Shown in pieces: positions 8,366-15,120 of a DNA stretch of 29,845 nucleotides. The stretch is from RH-AL1 sp050013235. GTDB lineage: Bacteria > Pseudomonadota > Alphaproteobacteria > Rhizobiales > Beijerinckiaceae. Every line of letters begins with the position of its first letter. The stretch's first letter is position 1. The notes beneath the pieces were generated by a model that saw only the letters and a program-made list of their open reading frames with translations, was not told the origin of the DNA and did no database searches. The position numbers were made by a program, and so were the translations under genes. Location of the stretch: positions 1 through 29,845 of the forward strand of contig JBEKFQ010000042.1 in the NCBI GenBank assembly GCA_050013235.1, given 5' to 3'.

Positions 8366-8644
8366 TCAAACTGCGGAATGCCGGACCGCGTCACGGCCGG
8401 GGAGATCTCGCACCCATACGGGCATACCGTAAGCCAGACCGCAAAAATCGCCCGGCCCCTGACAGTCGAGAGACCAGATATTGTCCTGTAGCATATGTCG
8501 TCCCAAGCGGAAAGGCGCGGATCCGGGCGCCGGGGTCGCGAGCGAGGCGGCCCAGAAGTTGCTCCTGATCCCGGGCTTTGCTGCGCGCATGGCATAGGCT
8601 GACATTTGTGCGCGCCAGAGATAGGATTGAATCGAGATACGCAT
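8366..8644 (-). CDS. Possible small hypothetical protein
   Basis: An open frame of 92 codons lies in the 488-bp gap between the helicase and the next plus-strand gene (8339-8826), starting with ATG at 8642-8644. The product would be soluble, with Cys and Trp near the end (DNIWSLDCQGPGDFCG). I do not recognise it, third-position GC looks lower than in neighbouring genes, and there is no strong ribosome binding site. It may not be a gene. Confidence 0.22.
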   Translation of the reverse strand: MRISIQSYLWRAQMSAYAMRAAKPGIRSNFWAASLATPAPGSAPFRLGRHMLQDNIWSLDCQGPGDFCGLAYGMPVWVRDLPGRDAVRHSAV

Positions 8645-8681
8645 GTTTCAAGCCGCGCGAGGGACTCTTGGAGAATGAAAC

Positions 8682-8840
8682 TTGACCCGGTTCCATCTCG
8701 ACGCCACCGCGCCGGAGCCGGCGATGATCTCGGCGGACATGGTGTTTCCGGCCGGCGCCGGTTTTAAACGCTCGTTCCTCGATTCCCGCGAAAAGGCCGT
8801 GACAACCGCCCGGGAAGCCACGACGCATGCCGCGCATTGA
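8682..8840 (+). CDS. Possible small ORF overlapping the chorismate-lyase-like gene
   Basis: A TTG-started frame of 52 codons (begins LTRFHLDATAPEP, ends ATTHAAH) is preceded by GGAG at 8-nt spacing. Its stop (8838-8840) overlaps the ATG at 8827 of the next gene by 14 bp in another frame, an arrangement typical of translational coupling. I recognise no family. It could be a leader peptide or a chance frame. Confidence 0.22.
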   Translation: MTRFHLDATAPEPAMISADMVFPAGAGFKRSFLDSREKAVTTAREATTHAAH

Positions 8841-9369
8841 TCCAGACGATCCATGGAGGCGGATCGAGAACCTCCGGCTCGAGCTGCTGGAATGCCGGAG
8901 CGCCACGGCGGCTCTCGAGGCTTTTTGCGCGCGCGATAGCGTCGACCCGCCTTGCACGATCAAGGCGCGGCTTCTCGCCGCCGCCGAGAGGCCCGCGACC
9001 CCGGATCAACGGCGGCGGCTCGAGGCTGCCGCCAGCGACGAGATCGTTTACCGGAAGGTTCAACTCGTCCATGGCGGCGTCATTCTTTGCGAAGCCAGCA
9101 ACTGGTATCTTCCCAGCCGCTTGACCAGCGCGATGAACGAACGTCTCGCCGAGACCGATATTCCGTTTGGCCGCGCGGTTGCCGGCCTCGAGCCTTTTCG
9201 TCAAACGATCGCATCGCGGAGTTTTTGGGAGCCGGGGCATCCCGTTCCCCCGGTCCTTTTCGATCATCACGCGGTTTTGCTCACCGAATCCGGCCAAGCC
9301 TTTGCCGAGGTCGAAGAGCATTACACCTCGGGCCTTCTGAAGTTCATCCGCCAGCCGCTGGGGCTCTAG
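8827..9369 (+). CDS. Chorismate-lyase-fold (UbiC/UTRA-like) protein
   Basis: 180 residues. The central segment EIVYRKVQLVHGGVILCEASNWYLPSRL (reported in part) followed by TDIPFGRAVAGL follows the UbiC-like pattern: a strand pair, then the 'NWYVP-R-LT..M...L...DTPFG' signature, ending in a strand with EEHYTSGLL. UbiC enzymes remove pyruvate from chorismate to give 4-hydroxybenzoate for ubiquinone; many alphaproteobacteria encode relatives of this length of unproven activity. Fold assignment is by remembered pattern and the enzymatic role is inference. No signal peptide is visible. It is 90 bp ahead of the FNT channel gene on the same strand and may share its transcript. The ATG at 8827 is the first in frame and overlaps a possible small upstream ORF. 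Confidence 0.65.
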   Translation: MPRIDPDDPWRRIENLRLELLECRSATAALEAFCARDSVDPPCTIKARLLAAAERPATPDQRRRLEAAASDEIVYRKVQLVHGGVILCEASNWYLPSRLTSAMNERLAETDIPFGRAVAGLEPFRQTIASRSFWEPGHPVPPVLFDHHAVLLTESGQAFAEVEEHYTSGLLKFIRQPLGL

Positions 9370-9459
9370 GACGAGGCGCGCGCCGCGTCATCCGTTCCGG
9401 CCTGATTTTTGCTGCGCCTCCACAAAAATTGCGCGCAACTGATCAGAAGGCGGCCTTTC

Positions 9460-10296
9460 ATGTCCGAAGCTCTCAAACCGGCTCAAATCGTCAACAGCAT
9501 GATCGACGCGGGCGCCGCGAAGACGAAAATTCCGGCGGGCCAGCTTCTCGTTCGCTCCGGCCTCGCCGGGGCGTTGTTGGGTGTCGCGACGGCTTTGGCC
9601 TTCGCGGCGACGGCTCAGACGAACATCCCCCTTGTTGGCGCCCTGATTTTTCCCGTCGGCTTCGCGATGATCGTCGTCCTCGGTCTCGATCTCGTGACCG
9701 GCAGTTTCGCGTTGCTACCCATGGCGGTTATGGCGGGGCGGGCGACGCCGAAGCAAATGCTCAGCAATTGGGCAGTAACTTTCGTGGGCAATTTCATGGG
9801 GTCGCTGATTTTCGCGGGTCTGATGGCCGTCGTTTTAACCAGCGCGGGGCACGATAGCGGCGGCGTTGTCGCAGATAAAATCCGTGCCGCCGTCGCGGGG
9901 CGCTCCGCAGGCTACGCGGCGCTCGGCATGGCCGGTTTCGTGACCGCCTTTGTCAAAGCCATGCTGTGCAATTGGCTGGTTTGCCTCGGCGTCACAATGG
10001 GTCTTGCATCGCCCAGCCTTGCCGGCAAGGTAATCGGCTGCTGGCTGCCTATTTTTACCTTCTTCGCCCAGGGGTTCGAGCATTGCGTTGTCAATATGTC
10101 GTTGTTTCCCCTTGGCCTTCTTCTCGACGCCAAGGCCACCACGGCGGAATTCCTGCTCGCTAACGAACTTCCGGTCACGCTTGGAAACCTGGCCGGCGGA
10201 TTTCTCTTCACCGGTTTGGCGCTGTATCTCGCCTATCAAAGCGGCGCGGCGGTCAAGACGGCGCAAATGTCGGGCGCTTTGCCCACGTCCGCCTGA
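9460..10296 (+). CDS. Formate/nitrite transporter (FNT) family channel
   Basis: 278 residues with six hydrophobic segments, the standard FNT (FocA/NirC) size and layout; inner-membrane channel for small monovalent anions such as formate or nitrite. Recognisable features include the early LVRSGLAGALLGVATALAF helix, VLGLDLVTGSFALLPMA (family signature around the first broken helix), the LCNWLVCLGVTMG segment and the FEHCVVNMSLFPLGLLL block that carries the conserved pore His. The substrate cannot be settled; no nitrite reductase or formate gene is in the window. I place the start at ATG 9460, behind AGAAGG (9445-9450), rather than at an upstream in-frame ATG (9409) that would add 17 non-family residues. 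It converges on the gamma-glutamyltransferase-family gene. Confidence 0.9.
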   Translation: MSEALKPAQIVNSMIDAGAAKTKIPAGQLLVRSGLAGALLGVATALAFAATAQTNIPLVGALIFPVGFAMIVVLGLDLVTGSFALLPMAVMAGRATPKQMLSNWAVTFVGNFMGSLIFAGLMAVVLTSAGHDSGGVVADKIRAAVAGRSAGYAALGMAGFVTAFVKAMLCNWLVCLGVTMGLASPSLAGKVIGCWLPIFTFFAQGFEHCVVNMSLFPLGLLLDAKATTAEFLLANELPVTLGNLAGGFLFTGLALYLAYQSGAAVKTAQMSGALPTSA

Positions 10297-10350
10297 GCTC
10301 CGGAATCCGCTAGGTTTCTTGGACCCTTCTCTCTTTTTAAGATGTTAGAG

Positions 10351-11940
10351 TTAAATCCCGGCCGCGCCGCCATCCGAGCGCGGGTCGTGGCCGGCCTCGA
10401 TGCGGCCATCCGCACGGCGGACCAGCGCGCCGGCGTGGCCGAACGTGTCGGAATAGGGCTCGCCGGCCAATTCGACATCATGGCCCGCGCGGCGCAGCGC
10501 CGCGATCAAACCATCGTCGAAGCGCGGCTCGCAGCGCAGCGAGGAGACCGCCGTGCCCCAGGTCTTGCCGAACAAAAACCGAGGCCGGTCGATGGCGGCG
10601 GCGACGCTTTCGCCAAACAGCAGGCGGGTCAGGACTTGCGCCTGGAATTGTGGCTGTCCGTCCCCGCCCATCGATCCATAGCTGACCACCCGTCCATCGC
10701 GCAGGACGGCGAGCGCGGGGTTGAGCGTATGGGTGGGCCGCCGCCCCGGCGCGAGCGGGTTGACGGCTTGCGGGTCGAGCGAAAAGGAAATGCCCCGGTT
10801 TTGCAGCAGCACGCCGGTGCGCGGCAGCACGCAGCCCGAGCCATATTCCCAATAGATCGATTGAATGAAGGACACCGCCAGGCCGCTGGCATCGGTGGCG
10901 CCCATCCAAACGGTATCGCCGGTCGCGGCCTTGACGGGGATGGTGGCGGCGCGTTTGGGATCGATCAAGGCGGCTTCGCGCGCCAAGGCCTCGGGAGTCA
11001 GGAAGTCCTCCGGCGCATGCCGCAATTGCTCGAAATCCGTGCAGACGCGGTCGCGGATGGCGAGCGCCCGTTTCGAGGCTTCGATCAGGCCGTGAATATG
11101 GGCGAAACTTTCGGGCTCCTTGACGCCGAGCCGGTCGAACAGGCCGAGGATGATCAGGCTGGCGAGGCCTTGGGTCGGTGGTGGCGCATTATATAACGTC
11201 TGCCCGTGGAGGCGCAGCGACAGAGGTTCGCGCCACGCCGCGCGATAGGCCTCGAGATCCGCGCGCGTGCCGCCGGCCTCGATGGCATCCATGTCGGCGG
11301 CCAATTCGCGGCCGATGTCGCCGCGATAGAAATCGTCGAGCCCGGCCTGGCCGAGATGAGCGAGCGTCGCGGCGAGCGCGGGAAATTGCCGCACCGCCCC
11401 GGCTTCCGGCACCTTGCCGTCCACGAGATAAGTGCCGGCATAGCCCGGCGCTTGTTTCAGCGCGTCCGCCTCGAAGGGATGCGTCCGGGCTTCCGATGGG
11501 GAGACCGGCGTGCCGTCGCGGGCGAGGCGCACGGCTTCGCCGAGCAGATCCGCCAGCGGCAACCGCCCGCCGAGATGCTTGGCCATCTCTTGCGCCAAGG
11601 CCCAGCCGCCAATGGTTCCCGGAATGGTCACGGCGGAAAGCGGGCCGCGCGGGGGGATCGTATCATGACCGAGCTGGCGATAGCGCTCGCGCGTGGCGCG
11701 GTGTCCGGCCGGACCGCAGGCCTCGATGTAACGCACCCGGCCGCCGGGCTCCCGGATCACCCAGAATCCATCCCCGCCGATGGAATTCATATGGGGATAG
11801 ACCACGGCGATCACCGCCGCCATCGCGATCATGGCTTCCAAGGCGTTGCCGCCCTCGGCGAGAACCGCGCGGCCCGCTTGCACCGCGGCAATATGCGGCG
11901 CCGCGCAAGCCGCTTTGTCGAAGAACTGGCTCTCGGTCAC
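10351..11940 (-). CDS. Gamma-glutamyltransferase-family Ntn hydrolase
   Basis: 529 residues, self-processing Ntn-hydrolase fold. Family marks: GGNALEAMIAMAAVIAVVYP near the N-terminus, IGGDGFWVI, TYNAPPPTQG-like LYNAPPPTQGL (249-259), and the processing site GDTVWMGATD, where Thr343 would become the N-terminal nucleophile of the small subunit, followed by SFIQSIYWEYGSGCVLP and LLQNRGISFSLDP. The 'DTVWMG...SFIQSIY' variant is reminiscent of oxamate amidohydrolase (HpxW)-type members as much as of true glutathione-cleaving GGT, so the substrate is open. There is no signal peptide, suggesting cytoplasmic action, unlike classical periplasmic GGT. GTG start at 11938-11940, 11 bp after the stop of the GyrI-like gene, so probably cotranscribed with it. 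Confidence 0.88.
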   Translation of the reverse strand: MTESQFFDKAACAAPHIAAVQAGRAVLAEGGNALEAMIAMAAVIAVVYPHMNSIGGDGFWVIREPGGRVRYIEACGPAGHRATRERYRQLGHDTIPPRGPLSAVTIPGTIGGWALAQEMAKHLGGRLPLADLLGEAVRLARDGTPVSPSEARTHPFEADALKQAPGYAGTYLVDGKVPEAGAVRQFPALAATLAHLGQAGLDDFYRGDIGRELAADMDAIEAGGTRADLEAYRAAWREPLSLRLHGQTLYNAPPPTQGLASLIILGLFDRLGVKEPESFAHIHGLIEASKRALAIRDRVCTDFEQLRHAPEDFLTPEALAREAALIDPKRAATIPVKAATGDTVWMGATDASGLAVSFIQSIYWEYGSGCVLPRTGVLLQNRGISFSLDPQAVNPLAPGRRPTHTLNPALAVLRDGRVVSYGSMGGDGQPQFQAQVLTRLLFGESVAAAIDRPRFLFGKTWGTAVSSLRCEPRFDDGLIAALRRAGHDVELAGEPYSDTFGHAGALVRRADGRIEAGHDPRSDGGAAGI

Positions 11941-11951
11941 GGAGACAAAAC

Positions 11952-12680
11952 CTATTTCATGAAGACGTAAATATCGACCTGGAGGTTCGGATCGTCGGCG
12001 GTTTTCAGGTCGGTCAGATATTCCTCGATATAGGGATTATCGACCTGCAGCCCCTTGGCGTCGAGATAGGCCGTGATCACGTCATAGGTGGAATCGATAT
12101 CGTCATAGGCGCCGCGATGCTGAAATTTGATCGCCTTGCCCGCGGGCGAGGTGCCGATTTTCACGCCATTGCCGAGATCGTCCTTGCCGTCTGGCTTGGC
12201 GGTCAAGGGAATGGCGGCTTGATATTTAAAGCCGTTTTCATCGGGCTCGCTGAAAATCGTCACGGGGTGCCCGCTGGCGGTCAACCCCGCCTTCGCAATG
12301 GCCGCATTGAGCGTATCGAGCGATGCCTTGATCGATTTGAAGGCATCGTCGTAGGACGATTGGCCCGAGATCAGCGCGATCGGCCGGGCGGGGACGTCGA
12401 CATTTTCGGTCGTCGCATTATCGGGAATGCCCGGCGCGGCATTATTCTCGATCTGTGTTTTGGCGGGCGGGGCGCTGCCGGTGCCCAATTGGGTCTTCCC
12501 CTCCGGGGGCGCGGCCGCCGGAACGTCCGCGGGCGGTGTCGCCGGGGCAGGGGCGGTGCTGCTGGGCGTGGCGGGCGCCGGACTCGCGGTTTGCGCCCAC
12601 GCCGGACCGGCCAAGCCGGTTAGGATCAAAGCGGTCAGGCCGAGGACTCTCACGGCTCGCCAGTCGTTAAGATCAATCAC
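11952..12680 (-). CDS. Exported GyrI-like (effector-binding domain) protein
   Basis: 242 residues. An N-terminal signal peptide (hydrophobic VLGLTALILTGLAGPAWA, likely cut before QTASP) is followed by a Pro/Ala-rich linker of about 40 residues and then a C-terminal domain of about 150 residues resembling the GyrI/AraC effector-binding fold: FKYQAAIPL, GTSPAGKAIKFQHRGAYDDI, NPYIEEYLTD and the closing LQVDIYVFMK strand. That fold normally binds small molecules in the cytoplasm as part of regulators; here there is no DNA-binding domain and the protein should be periplasmic. Ligand unknown. Start GTG at 12678-12680 lies behind a strong GGAGGGAG at about 6-nt spacing. Followed after 11 bp by the GGT-family gene. 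A 20-bp palindrome sits 70 bp upstream. Confidence 0.75.
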   Translation of the reverse strand: MIDLNDWRAVRVLGLTALILTGLAGPAWAQTASPAPATPSSTAPAPATPPADVPAAAPPEGKTQLGTGSAPPAKTQIENNAAPGIPDNATTENVDVPARPIALISGQSSYDDAFKSIKASLDTLNAAIAKAGLTASGHPVTIFSEPDENGFKYQAAIPLTAKPDGKDDLGNGVKIGTSPAGKAIKFQHRGAYDDIDSTYDVITAYLDAKGLQVDNPYIEEYLTDLKTADDPNLQVDIYVFMK

Positions 12681-12750
12681 CTGCCGCTCCCTCCATGCGC
12701 GCCATCGCGAATCGTGATGGTCTCTTGCGATACCCTGTTCATCATTCTAG

Positions 12751-12770
12751 GCAAACTTTCTAAAGTTTGC
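12751..12770. promoter_or_regulatory. Perfect 9+9 bp palindrome in the divergent promoter region
   Basis: GCAAACTTT-CT-AAAGTTTGC, two perfect 9-bp arms with a 2-bp centre. It lies between the minus-strand GyrI-like gene (start 12680) and plus-strand dapF (start about 12896), the only operator-like symmetry in this 215-bp gap. A dimeric regulator site is the likeliest reading; the regulator is unknown. Confidence 0.45.
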
Positions 12771-12895
12771 TTGGCGTAAAGCGCTTTTTATTCCGAGCCT
12801 CGACGGCCGGGAGGGCTGGCGAAGCCCAAGCTATTTGGCGGGACCGCGGACTCTCGAGCCTTGACCCGACTGGGGATTTGGTGTCCGAACAAGTC

Positions 12896-13822
12896 ATGAG
12901 AGCAGCTATTTCCGGCCGTCTTGCTGGACGATCCGTGCTGAAAATGAACGGGATCGGCAACGAAATTGTGATCCTCGACCTCCGTGGGACGGATCTCGTC
13001 CTTACGGCGGATGAAGTGCGGGCCATCGATGCCCAGCCGGGCCTTGCCTTCGATCAATTGATGGCGCTGCACGACGCCCGCTCGCCCGGCACGGATGCTT
13101 TCGTGCGCATTTACAACGCCGACGGCTCGGAGGCCGGCGCCTGCGGCAATGGCACGCGCTGCGTCGCCTGGTTTCTGCTGCGCGATAGCGAGCGCGAGAC
13201 CGCCAATGTCGAAACCGGGGCGGGTCTGCTCGCCTGCCGGCGGCTGGCCCCGGAGCGGTTTTCCGTCGATATGGGTCCGCCCCGCCTGGCTTGGAATGAA
13301 ATTCCGCTGCGCGACGCCACGCTGGATCCAAGCGCGCTTGATTTTGGCGCGCTCGATTTTGGCGGGAGAGATCTTCGCCTGCCCGAGGACTTGCGCTTGC
13401 CCAAGGACTTGCACTTGCCCAAGGCTTTCGCCGTCGGCATGGGCAATCCGCACGCCGTTCTCTTTGTCGATCATCTCGAGGATTACGATCTCGCGGTGCT
13501 TGGCCCGGTCTTGGAACATGCGCCCGTTTTTCCGGCCCGGGCCAATATTTCGCTCGCCGAGGTGCGTGACCGGCACGAAATCCGGCTCAAGGTCTGGGAG
13601 CGCGGCGCGGGGGCGACGCTGGCTTGCGGCTCGGCGGCTTGCGCGGTTCTGGTCGCCGCCGCCGCGACGGGACGCACGGAGCGCGCGGCGGCCATCGATC
13701 TGCCGGGCGGGCGGCTCGACATTGCCTGGCGCGAGGACGGCCATGTCATCATGACCGGTCCGGTCACATATGAATTCACCGCGGTGCTGGAGTTGTCCTC
13801 GCCCGAGATCGCCGCGCCATGA
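12896..13822 (+). CDS. dapF: Diaminopimelate epimerase
   Basis: Converts LL- to meso-diaminopimelate for lysine and peptidoglycan; cytoplasmic, cofactor-free two-cysteine mechanism. Visible: LKMNGIGNEIVILDLR at the N-terminus, Cys83 in EAGACGNGTRC, GMGNPHAVLFV and Cys244 in RGAGATLACGSAACA. With ATG 12896 the protein has 308 residues, longer than the usual ~275-290. The excess is a run of in-frame tandem repeats at residues 147-176 (ALDFG x2, then DL-R/H-LP-E/K-D units x3) placed before the LP-KAFAVGMGNPH strand. An alternative GTG start at 12881 has GGGGA 4 nt upstream. The frame stays open to a TTG at 12767, but those extra residues do not look like DapF. The stop overlaps the mtaB start as ATGA, so the two are translationally coupled. 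Confidence 0.95.
   Translation: MRAAISGRLAGRSVLKMNGIGNEIVILDLRGTDLVLTADEVRAIDAQPGLAFDQLMALHDARSPGTDAFVRIYNADGSEAGACGNGTRCVAWFLLRDSERETANVETGAGLLACRRLAPERFSVDMGPPRLAWNEIPLRDATLDPSALDFGALDFGGRDLRLPEDLRLPKDLHLPKAFAVGMGNPHAVLFVDHLEDYDLAVLGPVLEHAPVFPARANISLAEVRDRHEIRLKVWERGAGATLACGSAACAVLVAAAATGRTERAAAIDLPGGRLDIAWREDGHVIMTGPVTYEFTAVLELSSPEIAAP
13334..13363 (+). repeat. In-frame 15-bp tandem duplication within dapF
   Basis: Two 15-bp units, GCGCTTGATTTTGGC then GCGCTCGATTTTGGC (one mismatch), coding ALDFG-ALDFG. It lies 6 bp before a second tandem array in the same gene. Confidence 0.85.
13370..13423 (+). repeat. In-frame 18-bp x3 tandem repeat within dapF
   Basis: Three 18-bp units: GATCTTCGCCTGCCCGAG, GACTTGCGCTTGCCCAAG, GACTTGCACTTGCCCAAG, coding DLRLPE-DLRLPK-DLHLPK. 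The last two differ at one base, indicating recent duplication. The reading frame is preserved. Confidence 0.9.
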
Positions 13823-15120
13823 GCGCCGGGTCCGTCGCGCCAAAGCCGCCTGCTCCCGAAGGCATCGAGGTCGTCAATTTCGGCTGCCGGCTCAATCTCG
13901 TCGAGGGCGAGGCGATGCGCCGGGCCGCTGTCGCCGCCGGGCGGCGCGATCTCGCCATCGTGAACACCTGCGGCGTGACCGGCGAAGCGGTGCGTCAAGC
14001 CCGCCAGACGATCCGGCGGCTGAAGCGCGAGGCCCCGGCACGCGGCATCGTCGTGACGGGCTGCGCCGCTGAAATGGAGCCCGGCGGCTTTTCCGCAATG
14101 CCCGAAGTCGACGGGCTCGTCGGCAACGGGGTCAAGACGGCGCGGGAAACTTGGCTCGGCGGGCAGGAAGCTTGGCTTGGCGGGACGAAGACTTGGCTTG
14201 GCGGGACGGCGGACCTGGATTCCGGCCGCAGCCCGCTCGAAGAGGGCTTCGAGGATCACACCCGCGCTTTTCTCGCCGTGCAAAATGGCTGCGACCATCG
14301 CTGTACCTTTTGCGCGATTCCGTTCGGACGGGGCGTGTCGCGCTCCGCGCCCTTGGCGGAGGTGACGGCCGCCGCTGTCCGGCTCGTGGATCGCGGCTTT
14401 CACGAAATCGTCCTGACGGGCGTCGATCTTACCTCTTACGGCGCCGACCTGCCGGAGCGCCCAGTGCTCGGCACCTTGGTTCGCGCGATCCTCGAAAGCG
14501 CGCCGGGTCTGGCGCGGCTGCGCCTGTCCTCGATCGATTGCATCGAGGCGGACGCGGAACTTCTCGCCGCTTTCGCCGGGGAGGAGAGGCTGATGCCCTA
14601 TCTCCATCTTTCCCTGCAAAGCGGCGACGACATGATTTTGAAACGGATGAAGCGCCGCCATACTCGCGCCGATGCCGTCGCCTTGTGCGAAGAACTCCGG
14701 CGCCTACGCCCGGACATGACCTTCGGCGCCGATTTGATCGCGGGCTTTCCGACCGAGACCGAAGACATGGCCGCCCAAACGCTGGCCTTGATCGAGGATT
14801 GCGGGTTGACATTCCTCCACGTTTTTCCATTTTCACCCCGGCCGGGCACGCCCGCCGCCAAAATGCCGCCGGTTCCGTCCAATCTCGTTAGGGAACGGGC
14901 GCGCCGCTTGCGCGAGGCGGGGGACGCGGCCTTGCGGCGGCATTTGCGCGGGCGGATCGGCCGGACGCTGCTCGTTCTCGCCGAGCGGGGCGGGATTGGC
15001 CGCGCGCCGGATTTCACGCCGGTTTCGATTGGCCGGGCCAAGCCCGGTTCCTTCACCAAGGTCGCGGTCGCTGGACATGACGGCCGCAAGCTATTTGGAA
15101 AGTGCCTCGATGACATCTGA
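13819..15120 (+). CDS. mtaB: tRNA t6A37 methylthiotransferase (radical SAM)
   Basis: 433 residues. Converts t6A to ms2t6A at position 37 of ANN-decoding tRNAs using two [4Fe-4S] clusters. Domain order: N-terminal UPF0004 domain with cluster cysteines C23, C51 and C82; radical SAM core with NGCDHRCTFCAIPFGRG (C158, C162, C165); C-terminal TRAM RNA-binding domain (about 370-433: GRTLLVLAE to SFTKVAVAG). The 'CDHRCTFC.IP.GRG.SRS' form is typical of MtaB. Residues 110-130, in the linker between UPF0004 and radical SAM domains, are an in-frame three-fold repeat (xxWLGGx units). It overlaps dapF by 4 bp (ATGA) and the purH start by 11 bp, making one tight operon. Confidence 0.94.
   Translation: MSAGSVAPKPPAPEGIEVVNFGCRLNLVEGEAMRRAAVAAGRRDLAIVNTCGVTGEAVRQARQTIRRLKREAPARGIVVTGCAAEMEPGGFSAMPEVDGLVGNGVKTARETWLGGQEAWLGGTKTWLGGTADLDSGRSPLEEGFEDHTRAFLAVQNGCDHRCTFCAIPFGRGVSRSAPLAEVTAAAVRLVDRGFHEIVLTGVDLTSYGADLPERPVLGTLVRAILESAPGLARLRLSSIDCIEADAELLAAFAGEERLMPYLHLSLQSGDDMILKRMKRRHTRADAVALCEELRRLRPDMTFGADLIAGFPTETEDMAAQTLALIEDCGLTFLHVFPFSPRPGTPAAKMPPVPSNLVRERARRLREAGDAALRRHLRGRIGRTLLVLAERGGIGRAPDFTPVSIGRAKPGSFTKVAVAGHDGRKLFGKCLDDI
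14146..14208 (+). repeat. In-frame 21-bp x3 tandem repeat within mtaB
   Basis: Three 21-bp units beginning at 14146, 14167 and 14188, coding ETWLGGQ, EAWLGGT and KTWLGGT. Units two and three share the 17-mer CTTGGCTTGGCGGGACG. The repeats fall in the interdomain linker, where extra length is tolerable. Confidence 0.9.

Noticed and set aside
12767..12895. Upstream extension of dapF to a TTG at 12767
   Set aside because: The TTG lies inside the 20-bp palindrome and the added 43 residues do not resemble DapF N-termini.
13334..14208. CRISPR-like reading of the short repeats in dapF and mtaB
   Set aside because: Units are contiguous without spacers, in frame, and code within conserved enzymes, so they are tandem coding repeats.
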